A stretch of 64,000 nt of DNA, taken from the NCBI RefSeq assembly GCF_004365875.1, contig NZ_SODF01000001.1:2852001-2916000 (forward strand), in the 5' to 3' direction. The notes under the pieces were generated by a model, which had not been told where the DNA came from, searched no databases, and saw nothing but the letters and a program-made list of their open reading frames with translations. Positions 10,099 through 18,384 of this stretch are shown one piece after another (positions within the stretch are counted from its first letter, which is position 1; each line of letters opens with the position of its first letter). The position numbers were made by a program, and so were the translations under genes. Source of the DNA: Kribbella kalugense (lineage in GTDB: Bacteria > Actinomycetota > Actinomycetes > Propionibacteriales > Kribbellaceae).

Positions 10099-11103
10099 GT
10101 GGACGCTGTGGGCGTGGACATCACAAGACTGTCGCCCGACGACGAGGCCGGGTGCGCCGACGCTGTTGCCGTGAAGAACGCCGGCCTGAAGGTCGACTGC
10201 CCGGAGATGACGCCGCAGACCCCGAGCGGGTACGCGAACATGCTGCGGTACGGCTGGGACATGGTGCCTTCGTACGGTTACCTGGCACGGGATGCCGACG
10301 GGACCGCGGTGGGGTTGCTGGACGTGGGTGCCAACACGTACGACAACCTGAACCAGATCTGGATCGACGTGGACGTCCATCCGGATCATCGTGGCCGCGG
10401 TATCGGGTCCGCGTTGGTCGAGTACGCCGAGGGGCTCGCCCGTGACATGGGTCGGGACACCGTCGGGTACGGCTGCTTGGACCTGCCGAAGGGCGACGCG
10501 TTCGCTCGGCGGCACGGCTTCGTACAGAAGGCCGTCGAGGTGAACCGGCGGCAGGACCTGACCGGGCTGGACTGGGGTGTGGTGCAGCGGCTGTACGACG
10601 ACGCGGTGGCCGCATCCACGTCGTACGAACTCACCAAGTTCACCGGGCCGGTGCCGGAGGAACTGCTGGAGGACATGGTCACGTTGACGTCCTCCATCAA
10701 CGACGCTCCGAAGGACGACCTGGACATCGAGGACGACGTCTTCAGCCCTGGGCGGATGCGAGCCTACGAAGAGGCGCAGTCGAAGAGCGACCACACTGTC
10801 TACCGGGTGATCGCGCGGGAGAAGTCCACCGGCGCCCTCGCCGGCCACACGGTCATCGCCGTCGAACGCGAACGCCCGCACATCGGCGAACAGCACGACA
10901 CCGCAGTCGACCGCGACCACCGCGGCCACCGCCTCGGCGCCCTGGTCAAGTCCGCCATGCTCCTCTGGCTCCGCGAGGCTGAGCCCGCCCTGACCCAGGT
11001 AGACACCTGGAACGCCGAATCCAACAACCACATGATCAGCATCAACGAACAACTCAACTACAAGGTCATCGCCCGAATCCTGGCCTACCAGAAGAAGCTC
11101 TGA
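10099..11103 (+). CDS. Two-domain GNAT N-acetyltransferase
   Basis: Protein of 334 residues with two GNAT folds. The first (about 1-165) has the acetyl-CoA loop VHPDHRGRGIGSALV. The second (about 175-334) has VDRDHRGHRLGALVKSAML and ends in ESNNHMISINEQLNYKVI, a pattern shared with mycothiol-synthase-like proteins. GTG codons at 10099, 10108 and 10114 are all possible starts. Its 3' end recurs as a decayed copy at 12533-12662. Substrate unknown. Confidence 0.85.
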   Translation: MDAVGVDITRLSPDDEAGCADAVAVKNAGLKVDCPEMTPQTPSGYANMLRYGWDMVPSYGYLARDADGTAVGLLDVGANTYDNLNQIWIDVDVHPDHRGRGIGSALVEYAEGLARDMGRDTVGYGCLDLPKGDAFARRHGFVQKAVEVNRRQDLTGLDWGVVQRLYDDAVAASTSYELTKFTGPVPEELLEDMVTLTSSINDAPKDDLDIEDDVFSPGRMRAYEEAQSKSDHTVYRVIAREKSTGALAGHTVIAVERERPHIGEQHDTAVDRDHRGHRLGALVKSAMLLWLREAEPALTQVDTWNAESNNHMISINEQLNYKVIARILAYQKKL

Positions 11104-11175
11104 AACAGACCGGCGGCGCCGCAACCAGCGACGCCCCCGCCCTCTTCTGCTGAAAACTCAGTTACTGCTGAAAGC

Positions 11176-12129
11176 TCACTCGCCCACGAGCTGGTTCCAG
11201 TGGCCGGTGATCGGGAAGATGCCGGTGCCCGGGATGGTGCCGCCGGTGACCCGGCCGTAGGACGTGACAACCGTCGCCGAGCCGTTGAACTTGCTCGTCG
11301 CGTACTGGTACGCCGAGTCGGTGTCGTTGTCGAAACCGGTCACCAGCGAGCCGCCCTTGTCACCGCAGCCCCTGGCGGCCAGCGACTCGTACGCCGCGAA
11401 GCCCGTGCTCCGCACCAGCTTCAGGATCGGCTTCGTCGAGGCGGCGGCCGGGATCCGGACCGTCCACAGCGCGCCGGCCTTGGTGGTCATCAGCAGCGTG
11501 TCGTACGACGGGTTCTCCGCCACGACGGTCATCGCCTTGAAGCCCTTGAAGCCGGCGAAGTGGCCGAGCGCCCGGAAGGTGGCACCCGACGCCGCGTAGC
11601 GGTAGAGGCTGCCGTTGGTGCTCAGCCCGTACAGGTACGAGCGGTTCGGCGCGGTGATCGCGTAGTTCGACGTCACGAGCTGGGTGAAGCTGGTCCAGCC
11701 CGAGCCGATCCGCGCGTACGTCGGCCGCGCGTTGTCGGTGTCGAAGTACGTGACACCGCGGTACAGCGTGCCGCCCTGCACGAACAGGCTGTGGTAGTAG
11801 AAGTGCGCGTCGGTCTGCACGCCGTACCACGTCGTGTTGAGACGAGTGCCGACGAACTTGAACTCCCCGAAGAACTCACCGCGCGGCGGCTTGGCCGGCG
11901 TGACCAGGACGTCGCTCATCCCCGGCGTCGGGGTGTTGAAGCCGACATCCTGCAGGCATCCCCCGGAGGCCAGTTTGGTGTTCGGCGTGGTCTTCAGGTC
12001 GCCCTTCGCCGGGTTGGCGATCGCGGGCGTCGGGTTGGACCGGACGGCGGCGGTGGCCGGGCCAGCGGCGGCCGTGGCGGCGAGTATGCCGACCCCGGCC
12101 AGGGCGAGCGCGAAGCGCTGCAGTTTCAT
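11176..12129 (-). CDS. Secreted protein of unknown function, possible beta-propeller
   Basis: Protein of 317 residues with a clear Sec signal peptide (MKLQRFALALAGVGILAATAA, cleavage near 27). The mature part is rich in Gly, Thr and aromatic residues with repeating units such as GTLYRGVTYFDTD, NGSLYRYAASG and GALWTVRIPA, each about 45-50 residues apart. This suggests a tachylectin- or lectin-like propeller, by eye only. Two cysteines (CLQDV near the mature N-terminus and RGCGDKGG) could pair. A TATGCT -10 box lies on the minus strand within 12180-12200. Family not recognised. Confidence 0.75.
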   Translation of the reverse strand: MKLQRFALALAGVGILAATAAAGPATAAVRSNPTPAIANPAKGDLKTTPNTKLASGGCLQDVGFNTPTPGMSDVLVTPAKPPRGEFFGEFKFVGTRLNTTWYGVQTDAHFYYHSLFVQGGTLYRGVTYFDTDNARPTYARIGSGWTSFTQLVTSNYAITAPNRSYLYGLSTNGSLYRYAASGATFRALGHFAGFKGFKAMTVVAENPSYDTLLMTTKAGALWTVRIPAAASTKPILKLVRSTGFAAYESLAARGCGDKGGSLVTGFDNDTDSAYQYATSKFNGSATVVTSYGRVTGGTIPGTGIFPITGHWNQLVGE

Positions 12130-12246
12130 ACTGGGAGTCCCCCTCAGGACATGAATGACCTCGATGGTCCTCGAGATCGTGCGCGAGCATAACGCGCACG
12201 GGGGACAGAACGCGCCGCAATTGCACCTTGTTGCAACGGTTCCAGG

Positions 12247-12530
12247 CTAGACCGCCTGAACCAGTGTGACCTTCATCTCGTCGGAGAGGCTGAAACCCAG
12301 CGAACGGTACAGCCGGATCGCGGCGCTGTTGGTGGCGCCGGTGTGGAGGAACGGGGTTCGCCCGGCCGACTCGATGCGGTGGGCAACGGCTCGGATCAGG
12401 CGGGTGGCCAGGCCTGGCCCTGGTACGACGGGTGGGTGCAGACGGCGCGATCTCGGTGGGATCGGGGAGGGCGAACCGCGTGTCTGCCATCGCGATCAGG
12501 TTGCCGTCGCGGCGGATGCCGAGGCACATG
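12247..12530 (-). pseudogene. Decayed GNAT acetyltransferase fragment (C-terminal part)
   Basis: This stretch is closely similar at DNA level to the intact acetyltransferase at 13428-13710. Shared blocks include GGTGGCGCCGGTGTGGAGGA (+ strand) and the encoded motifs for QGxGLARRLIRAV and HTGATN. Single-base losses near 12414 and 12450 break the frame, and no start codon or N-terminal half remains. The TAG at 12249-12247 corresponds to the family C-terminus. It abuts head-on a fragment of a different GNAT gene. Confidence 0.8.
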
Positions 12531-12532
12531 CC

Positions 12533-12662
12533 GAGAGACCGAGCCCGCCCTGACCCAGATCGACAGCGGAACGCCGAATCCAACAACCACCTGATCACCA
12601 TCAACGAACAACTCAACTACAAAATCATCGCCCGAATCCTCGCCTACCAGAAAAAGCTCTAA
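12533..12662 (+). pseudogene. Duplicated 3' end of the two-domain GNAT gene
   Basis: Nearly identical to the last ~130 bases of the GNAT gene at 10974-11103, ending in codons for INEQLNYKIIARILAYQKKL and TAA. A missing base near 12568 shifts the frame relative to the parent, and no upstream coding sequence belongs to it. It joins directly to the opposite-strand GNAT fragment ending at 12530, so two remnants of different acetyltransferases meet head to head. Most likely recombination debris. Confidence 0.82.
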
Positions 12663-12937
12663 CCGCGCCAAGGAACGCTCGCGTTGTCCCGTACGGCTGG
12701 TTGAGCCCAGGATCGGCTTTGAGGACAGCAACCGGGCCTGGAGACAGGAACTGGGGTCTGGAGACAGGTCATTTCCTGTCTCCAGACCCCACAGCATGTC
12801 CACACCCCCGAGAAGTGGTGGCGATGGATCAGCGCGACCCACGCTGCTCGAACCCGTACCGAACAACGGGTAGTAGTCAGCCAACTCGGCGATCTGCCGA
12901 AGTGGCCAGGCGGAGCCGATCGGGCTGACACCGACTA
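12663..12937. other. Gene-free debris segment
   Basis: No intact gene. The stretch holds the family 2 repeat, a 33-base fragment at 12820-12852 that matches 13100-13132 inside the kinase remnant with two mismatches, and most of the inverted repeat at 12856-12955. The duplicated fragment shows that a second copy of the kinase gene once existed here or was copied in. Confidence 0.7.
12731..12790 (-). repeat. Dispersed three-unit repeat, family 2, copy 1
   Basis: Three copies of the 11-mer CTGGAGACAGG or its complement lie at 12738-12748, 12758-12768 and 12775-12785. The last two form a perfect 16-bp hairpin (12753-12768 with 12775-12790, 6-base loop). The element at 29301-29351 on the other strand has the same three units with identical spacers of 6, 5 and 4 bases. 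No gene overlaps it. Confidence 0.8.
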
Positions 12938-12955
12938 CTACCCGTTCTTCGGTAC
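12856..12955. repeat. Dispersed long inverted repeat, family 3, copy 1
   Basis: Arms of 23 bp (12856-12878 and 12933-12955) match at 22 positions and enclose about 54 bases. The arm core ACGGGTAGTAG also forms the arms of the element at 50408-50518, and the loops share CCAGGCGG followed by TCGGG in one orientation. The right arm supplies the in-frame TAG that ends the kinase remnant, so the element appears to have inserted into that gene or replaced its end. It carries no ORF. Confidence 0.78.
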
Positions 12956-13431
12956 ATGGCTCAGGCCGAAAAGGTCGGCTACGTCGACCACGAGGCCGGT
13001 GAGACCAAGGCGCTTGGTCTCACCGGCGACTCGGTCGGTGAACATTCGGTCGCGCTGCAACAGGTTGCCCAAGGCCCGTTCTGGCGTACTCGTCCGGCCG
13101 GCGATGGACCAGAGCGACCCACGCTGCTCGAAGGCCGCCCGCTGGAAGCGTGGCGTTGGGAGCAACCACACGCCTTGCCGTCGGTCGGCGAGCAGCGGTT
13201 CGACCAGCTCGGGCAGTAGGCGGAATCCCTCGACCAGTACCGGCTCGGGCGGCAGGTTGAGCAGGTCCTCCACGATGAGGTCGAAGGCCTCGCCACGGAA
13301 CCAGTGGAACGTGTCGAGCATCGTCTCCGGCGACCGGTTCGCCCACCGCTCATCCATGTCCATCGCCAGGAATTCCTGCAGGTACGGGCGTATTCGCGGG
13401 GTTGCCAGTAGACGTGAAAGAGGTCGGTCAT
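12938..13431 (-). pseudogene. Truncated, frameshifted nucleotide-kinase-like gene
   Basis: The open part (13363-12938, 141 codons, starting MDMDERWANRSPETM) resembles the C-terminal two thirds of actinobacterial AAA/P-loop kinases of unknown substrate: FHWFRGEAFDLIVEDL, PVLVEGFRLLPELV, then a lid-like ALGNLLQRDRMFTDR. The P-loop half is missing. An ATG at 13431 overlapping the upstream stop opens a different frame (MTDLFHVYWQPREYART), and the family frame (RIRPYLQEFLA) resumes after a shift near 13380. The last codons and stop come from repeat family 3. A functional protein is unlikely. Confidence 0.65.
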
Positions 13432-14096
13432 ACGGCTTCGAGGATGCTTACTTTCATTTGGTTGGTGAGGGTGAAGCCTAGGGTGTTGTAGAGGCGGATG
13501 GCGTTGGTGTTGGTGGCGCCGGTGTGGAGGAACGGGGTTCGACCGGTTGTTGCGATGTGGGCGGCGACGGCTCGGATCAGGCGACGGGCCAGGCCTTGGC
13601 CCTGGTATGACGGGTGGGTGCAGACGGCGCTGATCTCGGTGTACTGGGGAAGCGCGAACCGGGTGCCTGCCATCGCGATGAGCTCGCCGTCGCGGCGTAC
13701 GCCGAGGTAGGTGCCGAGCTCGATCGTGCGGGAGCGGAACGGGCCGGGGTCGGTCAAGGCGACCAGGGCAAGCATTTCGGGTACGTCGTCGACGCCGAGG
13801 ACGACCGCCTCCGGCTCCGCAGCCGGGAGATCCGCGGGCGCGGTGTACTGGACCAGGTCGATGTGTCGGTCCAGCTTGAAGCTGTCCGGGATCGTGAACT
13901 CCGGCCGGATCAGGGCCGCGCCGCCGCCCGGCCCGAGGAGCTGGGCGGCGTCGGCCCAGTCCTGGGCGGTCGGTTCGTCGGGCATGCCGAGGAACGGCGC
14001 CATCGCCGTCGGGAACCGGCGGGCGTTGCCGCGGATCTCGGCGAATTCGGCGTGCGGGCCGTTCAGTGCGGCGTACACAGGATTCTGCAGATTCAT
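13428..14096 (-). CDS. GNAT family N-acetyltransferase
   Basis: Intact acetyltransferase of 222 residues. The C-terminal GNAT core has AVCTHPSYQGQGLARRLIRAV (acetyl-CoA pyrophosphate loop QGQGLA) and FLHTGATNTNAIRLYNTLGF. The N-terminal ~100 residues (PFLGMPDEPTAQDW) match the FR47-like branch. The ATG at 14096 shares its first base with the Era stop codon (TGATG), so it is coupled to era. Its decayed paralogue lies at 12247-12530. Acceptor unknown. Confidence 0.88.
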   Translation of the reverse strand: MNLQNPVYAALNGPHAEFAEIRGNARRFPTAMAPFLGMPDEPTAQDWADAAQLLGPGGGAALIRPEFTIPDSFKLDRHIDLVQYTAPADLPAAEPEAVVLGVDDVPEMLALVALTDPGPFRSRTIELGTYLGVRRDGELIAMAGTRFALPQYTEISAVCTHPSYQGQGLARRLIRAVAAHIATTGRTPFLHTGATNTNAIRLYNTLGFTLTNQMKVSILEAV

Positions 14097-15025
14097 CAGA
14101 ACCCTAGTTTGCGCAAATGCTTCGCATCTGTCTGCCAATTTTTGGCGATCTTGACGTGCAGGTCGAGGTAGACCGGCGTACCGAGCAGGGCTTCGATCTG
14201 CTGCCGGGCCGCCGCGCCGACGTCACGCAGTCGGGCGCCCTTGTGGCCGATCACGATGCCCTTCTGGCTGTCCCGCTCGAGGAAGATGTTCGCGTAGATG
14301 TCGAGCAGCGGCTTGTCCTCGGGGCGGCCTTCACGAAGGGTCATCTCGTCGATGGTGACCGCGATCGAGTGCGGCAGCTCGTCGCGGACGCCTTCGAGGG
14401 CGGCCTCGCGGATGAGCTCGCCGACCAAGACCTCCTCGGGCTCGTCCGTGATGTCGCCGTCGGGGTACAGCGGAAAACCCTCAGGTAGCAGCTTCACGAG
14501 CTCGTCGGCTACCACGTCGACCTGATACCCGGACGTCGCGGACACCGGGACGATCGCGGCCCACTCGATCCCCGAGGACTCACCAAGAGCCTGGATCTCG
14601 GCCAGGTGCTCGACCATCCGGTCGGGCTCGACCAGGTCGGCCTTGGTGGCGATGGCAACCTTCGGGGTCTTCGCGACCTTCGCCGCCTCGCCGACCAGGA
14701 ACCGGTCACCGGGACCGATCTTCTCGCTGGCCGGCAGGCAGACCGCGATCACGTCGACCTCGGCCCAGGTGGTCTTCACCACGTCGTTCAGCCGCTCGCC
14801 GAGCAGCGTGCGCGGCTTGTGCAGACCGGGGGTGTCGACCAGGATCAGCTGCGCGTCCGGCCGGTGCACGATCCCGCGGACGGCGTGCCGCGTGGTCTGC
14901 GGCTTCGACGAAGTGATGACGATCTTCTTGCCGACCAGGGCGTTGGTCAGGGTCGACTTGCCGGCGTTGGGCCGGCCCACGAAACAGGCGAAACCTGCCT
15001 TGAAGTTCTCAGCTGTGGACGACAT
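14096..15025 (-). CDS. era: GTPase Era
   Basis: Ribosome-assembly GTPase that binds the 3' end of 16S rRNA; 309 residues. G motifs: GRPNAGKST (G1, near residue 17), DTPGLH (G3) and TKADL (G4). A C-terminal KH domain has VIGHKGARLRDVGAAARQQI. The ATG at 15025 has GGAGAGG in front; a longer in-frame start at 15052 lacks one. It lies in the phoH-ybeY-corC-era block, usual for actinobacteria, and overlaps the upstream cytidine-deaminase-like gene by 17 bases. Confidence 0.97.
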   Translation of the reverse strand: MSSTAENFKAGFACFVGRPNAGKSTLTNALVGKKIVITSSKPQTTRHAVRGIVHRPDAQLILVDTPGLHKPRTLLGERLNDVVKTTWAEVDVIAVCLPASEKIGPGDRFLVGEAAKVAKTPKVAIATKADLVEPDRMVEHLAEIQALGESSGIEWAAIVPVSATSGYQVDVVADELVKLLPEGFPLYPDGDITDEPEEVLVGELIREAALEGVRDELPHSIAVTIDEMTLREGRPEDKPLLDIYANIFLERDSQKGIVIGHKGARLRDVGAAARQQIEALLGTPVYLDLHVKIAKNWQTDAKHLRKLGF

Positions 15026-15362
15026 CGCGGACCTCTCCGGTGCCTTGCGCATGTACTACGGGGATGTTGGCGCCGGCGAAATAGCGTACGACGTCGATGT
15101 TGACGGACTCCGCGTCGGTGACGACCGCGGCTGCTTCCAGACCCTTCACACCCGACGAGAGCGCCATCGCGACCGCGAGCTGCAGTGCGGTCAGTTCGAC
15201 GGTGTCGAGCGCGACCGTGCAGGCGGCGTACGTCCGTCCGTCGGAGTCGCGGACCGCGGCTCCTTCAGCGGCCCGGGTCCGAGCCCGGGCAGCGCGGGCG
15301 AGCGTGACGAGTTTGGCGTCCTCCGCCGAAAGGTCTGACAAGAAAAGCTCCAAAAAGTTCAC
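15009..15362 (-). CDS. Cytidine-deaminase-like protein lacking zinc ligands
   Basis: Protein of 117 residues with the general cytidine-deaminase fold pattern (two N-terminal helices, then VRDSDGRTYAACTVAL, TALQLAVAMALSSGV). The catalytic HAE/CAE motif is replaced by TVEL and the PCxxC zinc motif is absent, so deaminase activity is unlikely. The gene sits between the CorC-like gene and era, a conserved position in actinobacteria, which suggests a non-catalytic role with its neighbours. GTG start with a weak ribosome site; the 3' end overlaps era. Confidence 0.8.
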   Translation of the reverse strand: MNFLELFLSDLSAEDAKLVTLARAARARTRAAEGAAVRDSDGRTYAACTVALDTVELTALQLAVAMALSSGVKGLEAAAVVTDAESVNIDVVRYFAGANIPVVHAQGTGEVRDVVHS

Positions 15363-15393
15363 GGAAGGAGGCGGGTCGGGAGTGGAAAGTAGG

Positions 15394-16698
15394 TCAGGCG
15401 TGCTGGTGGTTCTGGTCCTGCGGCGCGGGAGTCGGCTCCTCGCGTCGTACCAGAACCGTACCTACCTGGTTGCGGCGACCGGACGGCCGCTCCGCCGTCA
15501 GCGACAGACCTTCGATCGACACCTCGGCGCCAGGGATCGGAACCTTGCCGAGCAGCTTCGCCATCAGACCGCCGACCGTGTCCACATCGTCGTCGTCCAG
15601 CGGTACGCCGAACAGCTCGCCGAGCTCGTCGATCGGCAGCCGGCTCGAGACCCGATAGGCACCGTCGGACAGCTGCTGCACCGAGTCCGGGTCCTCGTCG
15701 TACTCGTCGGTGATCTCGCCGACGATCTCCTCGAGGATGTCCTCGATCGCGACCAGTCCCGCCGTACCGCCGTACTCGTCGACGACGATTGCCAGGTGCA
15801 TCCGGGCGGCCTGCATCTCGCGGAGCAGCTCGTCGACCGGTTTGGAGTCCGGCACGTACATGCACGGCCGCATCACCGACTCGACCCGCTCGGTCGACTC
15901 CGACTGCGCGTTGTCGTAGACCCGGCGCATCACGTCCTTCAGGTACGCGACGCCGAGGATGTCGTCCAGCGACTCGCCGATCACCGGGATCCGCGAGTAC
16001 CCGGACCGTAGCGCCAGCGACGTGAGCTGGCGGAGCTTCTTGTGCTTCTCGATGTAGACCATGTCGGTCCGCGGCACCATCACCTCGCGGACGATGGTGT
16101 CGCCGAGCTCGAACACCGAGTGGATCATCTGCCGCTCGCCGGACTCGATCACCGCGGACTTCTCCGCGTAGTCGACCAGCGCCCGCAGCTCGGCCTCGGT
16201 CGCGAACGGACCTTCGGCGAACCCCTTGCCGGGGGTCAGCGCGTTGCCGATCAGGATCAGGAACTTCGGCAGCGGACCGAGGATCTTGGTCACCGCCATC
16301 ACCGGGCCGGCCGAGATGATCGCGAACCGGTCCGAGTGCTGCCGGCCGAGCGTCCGCGGCGCGACCCCGATGATCACGTACGAGACCAGCACCATCACCA
16401 CGGCGGTGATCAGGATGTGTTCCCAGGTCACGGACAGGACGCCGGACAGCGCCTGGGTGACCAGCACGATCGCGGTGATCTCGCAGATCAGCCGGAGCAG
16501 GAGCAGCGAGTTCAGGTACCGCGGGGCGTCGGACAGCAGGTCCCGCAGCCGGACCGCCCGCAGGTTGCCCTGCTCGACCTGCTCGTTCGCGCGCACCTTC
16601 GAGTACGACGACAGTGCTGCCTCGGCGCCGGCGAACAGCCCAGCGAGGAGTACGAGCACCGCAGCCACAACCAGTAGAACCAGGTCGTGGGAAGTCAT
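15394..16698 (-). CDS. CorC/HlyC-type CNNM-CBS membrane protein
   Basis: Protein of 434 residues. An N-terminal DUF21/CNNM domain with four hydrophobic segments (about 5-25, 65-85, 90-115, 130-150) is followed by a CBS pair (about 200-330; MVPRTDMVYIEKH, VVDEYGGTAGLVAIEDILEE) and a transporter-associated CorC_HlyC domain (about 345-425; DELGELFGVPLDDDDVDTVGG). Family members are linked to magnesium/cobalt export or homeostasis. The old hemolysin label has little support. It is in the phoH-ybeY-era cluster. Confidence 0.93.
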   Translation of the reverse strand: MTSHDLVLLVVAAVLVLLAGLFAGAEAALSSYSKVRANEQVEQGNLRAVRLRDLLSDAPRYLNSLLLLRLICEITAIVLVTQALSGVLSVTWEHILITAVVMVLVSYVIIGVAPRTLGRQHSDRFAIISAGPVMAVTKILGPLPKFLILIGNALTPGKGFAEGPFATEAELRALVDYAEKSAVIESGERQMIHSVFELGDTIVREVMVPRTDMVYIEKHKKLRQLTSLALRSGYSRIPVIGESLDDILGVAYLKDVMRRVYDNAQSESTERVESVMRPCMYVPDSKPVDELLREMQAARMHLAIVVDEYGGTAGLVAIEDILEEIVGEITDEYDEDPDSVQQLSDGAYRVSSRLPIDELGELFGVPLDDDDVDTVGGLMAKLLGKVPIPGAEVSIEGLSLTAERPSGRRNQVGTVLVRREEPTPAPQDQNHQHA

Positions 16699-16705
16699 CG
16701 TGGTA

Positions 16706-17182
16706 TCACGCCTCTAGCCGGTTACCAGGAGCTCGCCATGCTTCCAGAAGGCGGCCCTGGATGTCCCACATCTCCGCCTTCTCGGCGGGTTCCGCGTGGT
16801 CGTACCCGAGCAGGTGCAGGATGCCGTGCACCGTCAGCAGCTCCAGCTCGGCCCAGGTGCCGTGGCCGGCCTTCGCGCCCTGCGCGGCCGCGACGGTCGG
16901 GCAGAGCGCGATGTCGCCGAGGTGACCGAGCGGCAGGTCGGCGTCGTCCTCGTCGGCCGGCCCCGGCCGCAGCTCGTCCATCGGCCACGACATCACGTCG
17001 GTCGGACCGGGCAGGTCCAGGAACTCGACGTGGTACCGCGCCATGGTGTCCTCGTCGACCAGCTTGATCGACAGCTCACACTCCGGGTGCAGCTTCAGTG
17101 ACGACATCACGAACCGGCTGAGCCGCATCAGTCCGTGTGCGTCGATCTCGACCCCGGACTCGTTGTTGACCTCGACGTTCAT
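16706..17182 (-). CDS. ybeY: Endoribonuclease YbeY
   Basis: Single-strand endoribonuclease for rRNA maturation and ribosome quality control, 158 residues. The zinc motif HGILHLLGYDH (three histidines) lies near residue 125, and YHVEFLDLPGPTDVMSWP precedes it. The start codon overlaps the stop of phoH by 4 bases (17179-17182), so the genes are coupled. The CorC-like gene begins 7 bases after its stop. Length and motif fit the family exactly. Confidence 0.96.
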   Translation of the reverse strand: MNVEVNNESGVEIDAHGLMRLSRFVMSSLKLHPECELSIKLVDEDTMARYHVEFLDLPGPTDVMSWPMDELRPGPADEDDADLPLGHLGDIALCPTVAAAQGAKAGHGTWAELELLTVHGILHLLGYDHAEPAEKAEMWDIQGRLLEAWRAPGNRLEA

Positions 17183-18240
17183 CGCCTGGACTCAGCGCTA
17201 CCTTCGTAGTTCTCGTACGCCGACACGATCCGGCCGACCAGCTTGTGCCGGACCACGTCGTGCGACGTCAGCCGGCAGAAGGACAGGTCCTGGACACCCT
17301 CGAGGATCTCCTGGACCACCCGCAGCCCCGAACTGGTCCCGGTCGGCAGGTCGACCTGGGTGACGTCACCCGTGACCACCATCCGCGAACCGAACCCGAG
17401 CCGGGTGAGGAACATCTTCATCTGCTCCGGCGAGGTGTTCTGCGCCTCGTCCAGGATGATGAAGGCGTCGTTCAGCGTCCGGCCGCGCATGTACGCCAGC
17501 GGGGCGATCTCGATGGTGCCGGCCGTCATCAGCCGCGGGATCGACTCCGGGTCGAGCATGTCGTGCAGGGCGTCGTACAGCGGGCGCAGGTACGGGTCGA
17601 TCTTCTCCGACAGCGTGCCGGGCAGGAACCCGAGCCGCTCACCGGCCTCGACCGCCGGCCGGGTCAGGATGATCCGGGTGATCTCCTTGGCCTGCAGCGC
17701 CTGGACCGCCTTGGCGACGGCCAGGTAGGTCTTGCCGGTGCCGGCCGGGCCGATACCGAAGACGATGGTGTTCTTGTCGATGGCGTCGACGTACCGCTTC
17801 TGGTTCAGCGTCTTCGGCCGGATGGTGCGGCCGCGGCTGGACAGGATGTTCTGGGTCAGCACGTCGGCCGGGCTCTCGGCCGTGGCGGACTTGATCATCG
17901 CGATGCTGCGCTCGACCGAGTCGGCGGTCAGCCCGTGACCGGTGCGGATCACCGCGATCAGCTCGTCGATCAGCCGCTCGGCAAGGGCCAGCTCGGCCGG
18001 CTCGCCGTTCAGCGTGATCTCGTTGCCGCGGACCATGATGTCAGCGGCGAACCCCTTCTCGACGATGCGGAGGAACTCGTCCCGGGCTCCGAGCAGGGCG
18101 ACCATGTCGATGCTGTTCGGCACGACGATCTTGTGCGACGCCTGCGCGCTGGCGGCGGCGCCGTTCGCGCGCGCCTCCGGTTCGATACTGCGTGGCCTGG
18201 ACAGGCTCTTCCTCCTGAATCGGTGAAGTAGTGCACCCAT
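17179..18240 (-). CDS. phoH: PhoH-family ATPase
   Basis: Cytosolic ATPase with Walker [19 protein letters not shown] and Walker [23 protein letters not shown]; an N-terminal KH-like region (about 30-110) suggests RNA binding, consistent with its conserved pairing with YbeY. The start is uncertain. The ATG at 18240 has no clear Shine-Dalgarno. A perfect AGGAGG at 18216-18211 sits 6 bases before an in-frame CTG at 18204, which would give a protein beginning [14 protein letters not shown] and closer to usual family length. Confidence 0.93.
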   Translation of the reverse strand: MGALLHRFRRKSLSRPRSIEPEARANGAAASAQASHKIVVPNSIDMVALLGARDEFLRIVEKGFAADIMVRGNEITLNGEPAELALAERLIDELIAVIRTGHGLTADSVERSIAMIKSATAESPADVLTQNILSSRGRTIRPKTLNQKRYVDAIDKNTIVFGIGPAGTGKTYLAVAKAVQALQAKEITRIILTRPAVEAGERLGFLPGTLSEKIDPYLRPLYDALHDMLDPESIPRLMTAGTIEIAPLAYMRGRTLNDAFIILDEAQNTSPEQMKMFLTRLGFGSRMVVTGDVTQVDLPTGTSSGLRVVQEILEGVQDLSFCRLTSHDVVRHKLVGRIVSAYENYEGSAESRR

Positions 18241-18384
18241 GCTAGCCGTCCACTCCGACAGCCTCACTTGTAATTCGCCCGGACACGCTCGGTGAGCGCC
18301 TTTTCACTGGCCCGTTGTCAACCTGGGACGGGGTCTTTGCGTCATCTTTTCGTGGCTCAACCGGCCGTGGTGTACGAAGAGTGC

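Noticed and set aside
12738..12785. CRISPR-like spaced repeats
   Set aside because: Only three 11-base units with 4-9 base gaps, in both orientations, and no cas genes.
12856..12955. Terminal inverted repeats of an insertion sequence
   Set aside because: The interval is 100 bases with no transposase; at most a non-autonomous element, so it is listed as a repeat.
13363..13431. Programmed frameshift joining MTDLFHVYWQ to the kinase frame
   Set aside because: No slippery heptamer is evident, the P-loop half is missing, and the far end is replaced by a repeat; decay is simpler.
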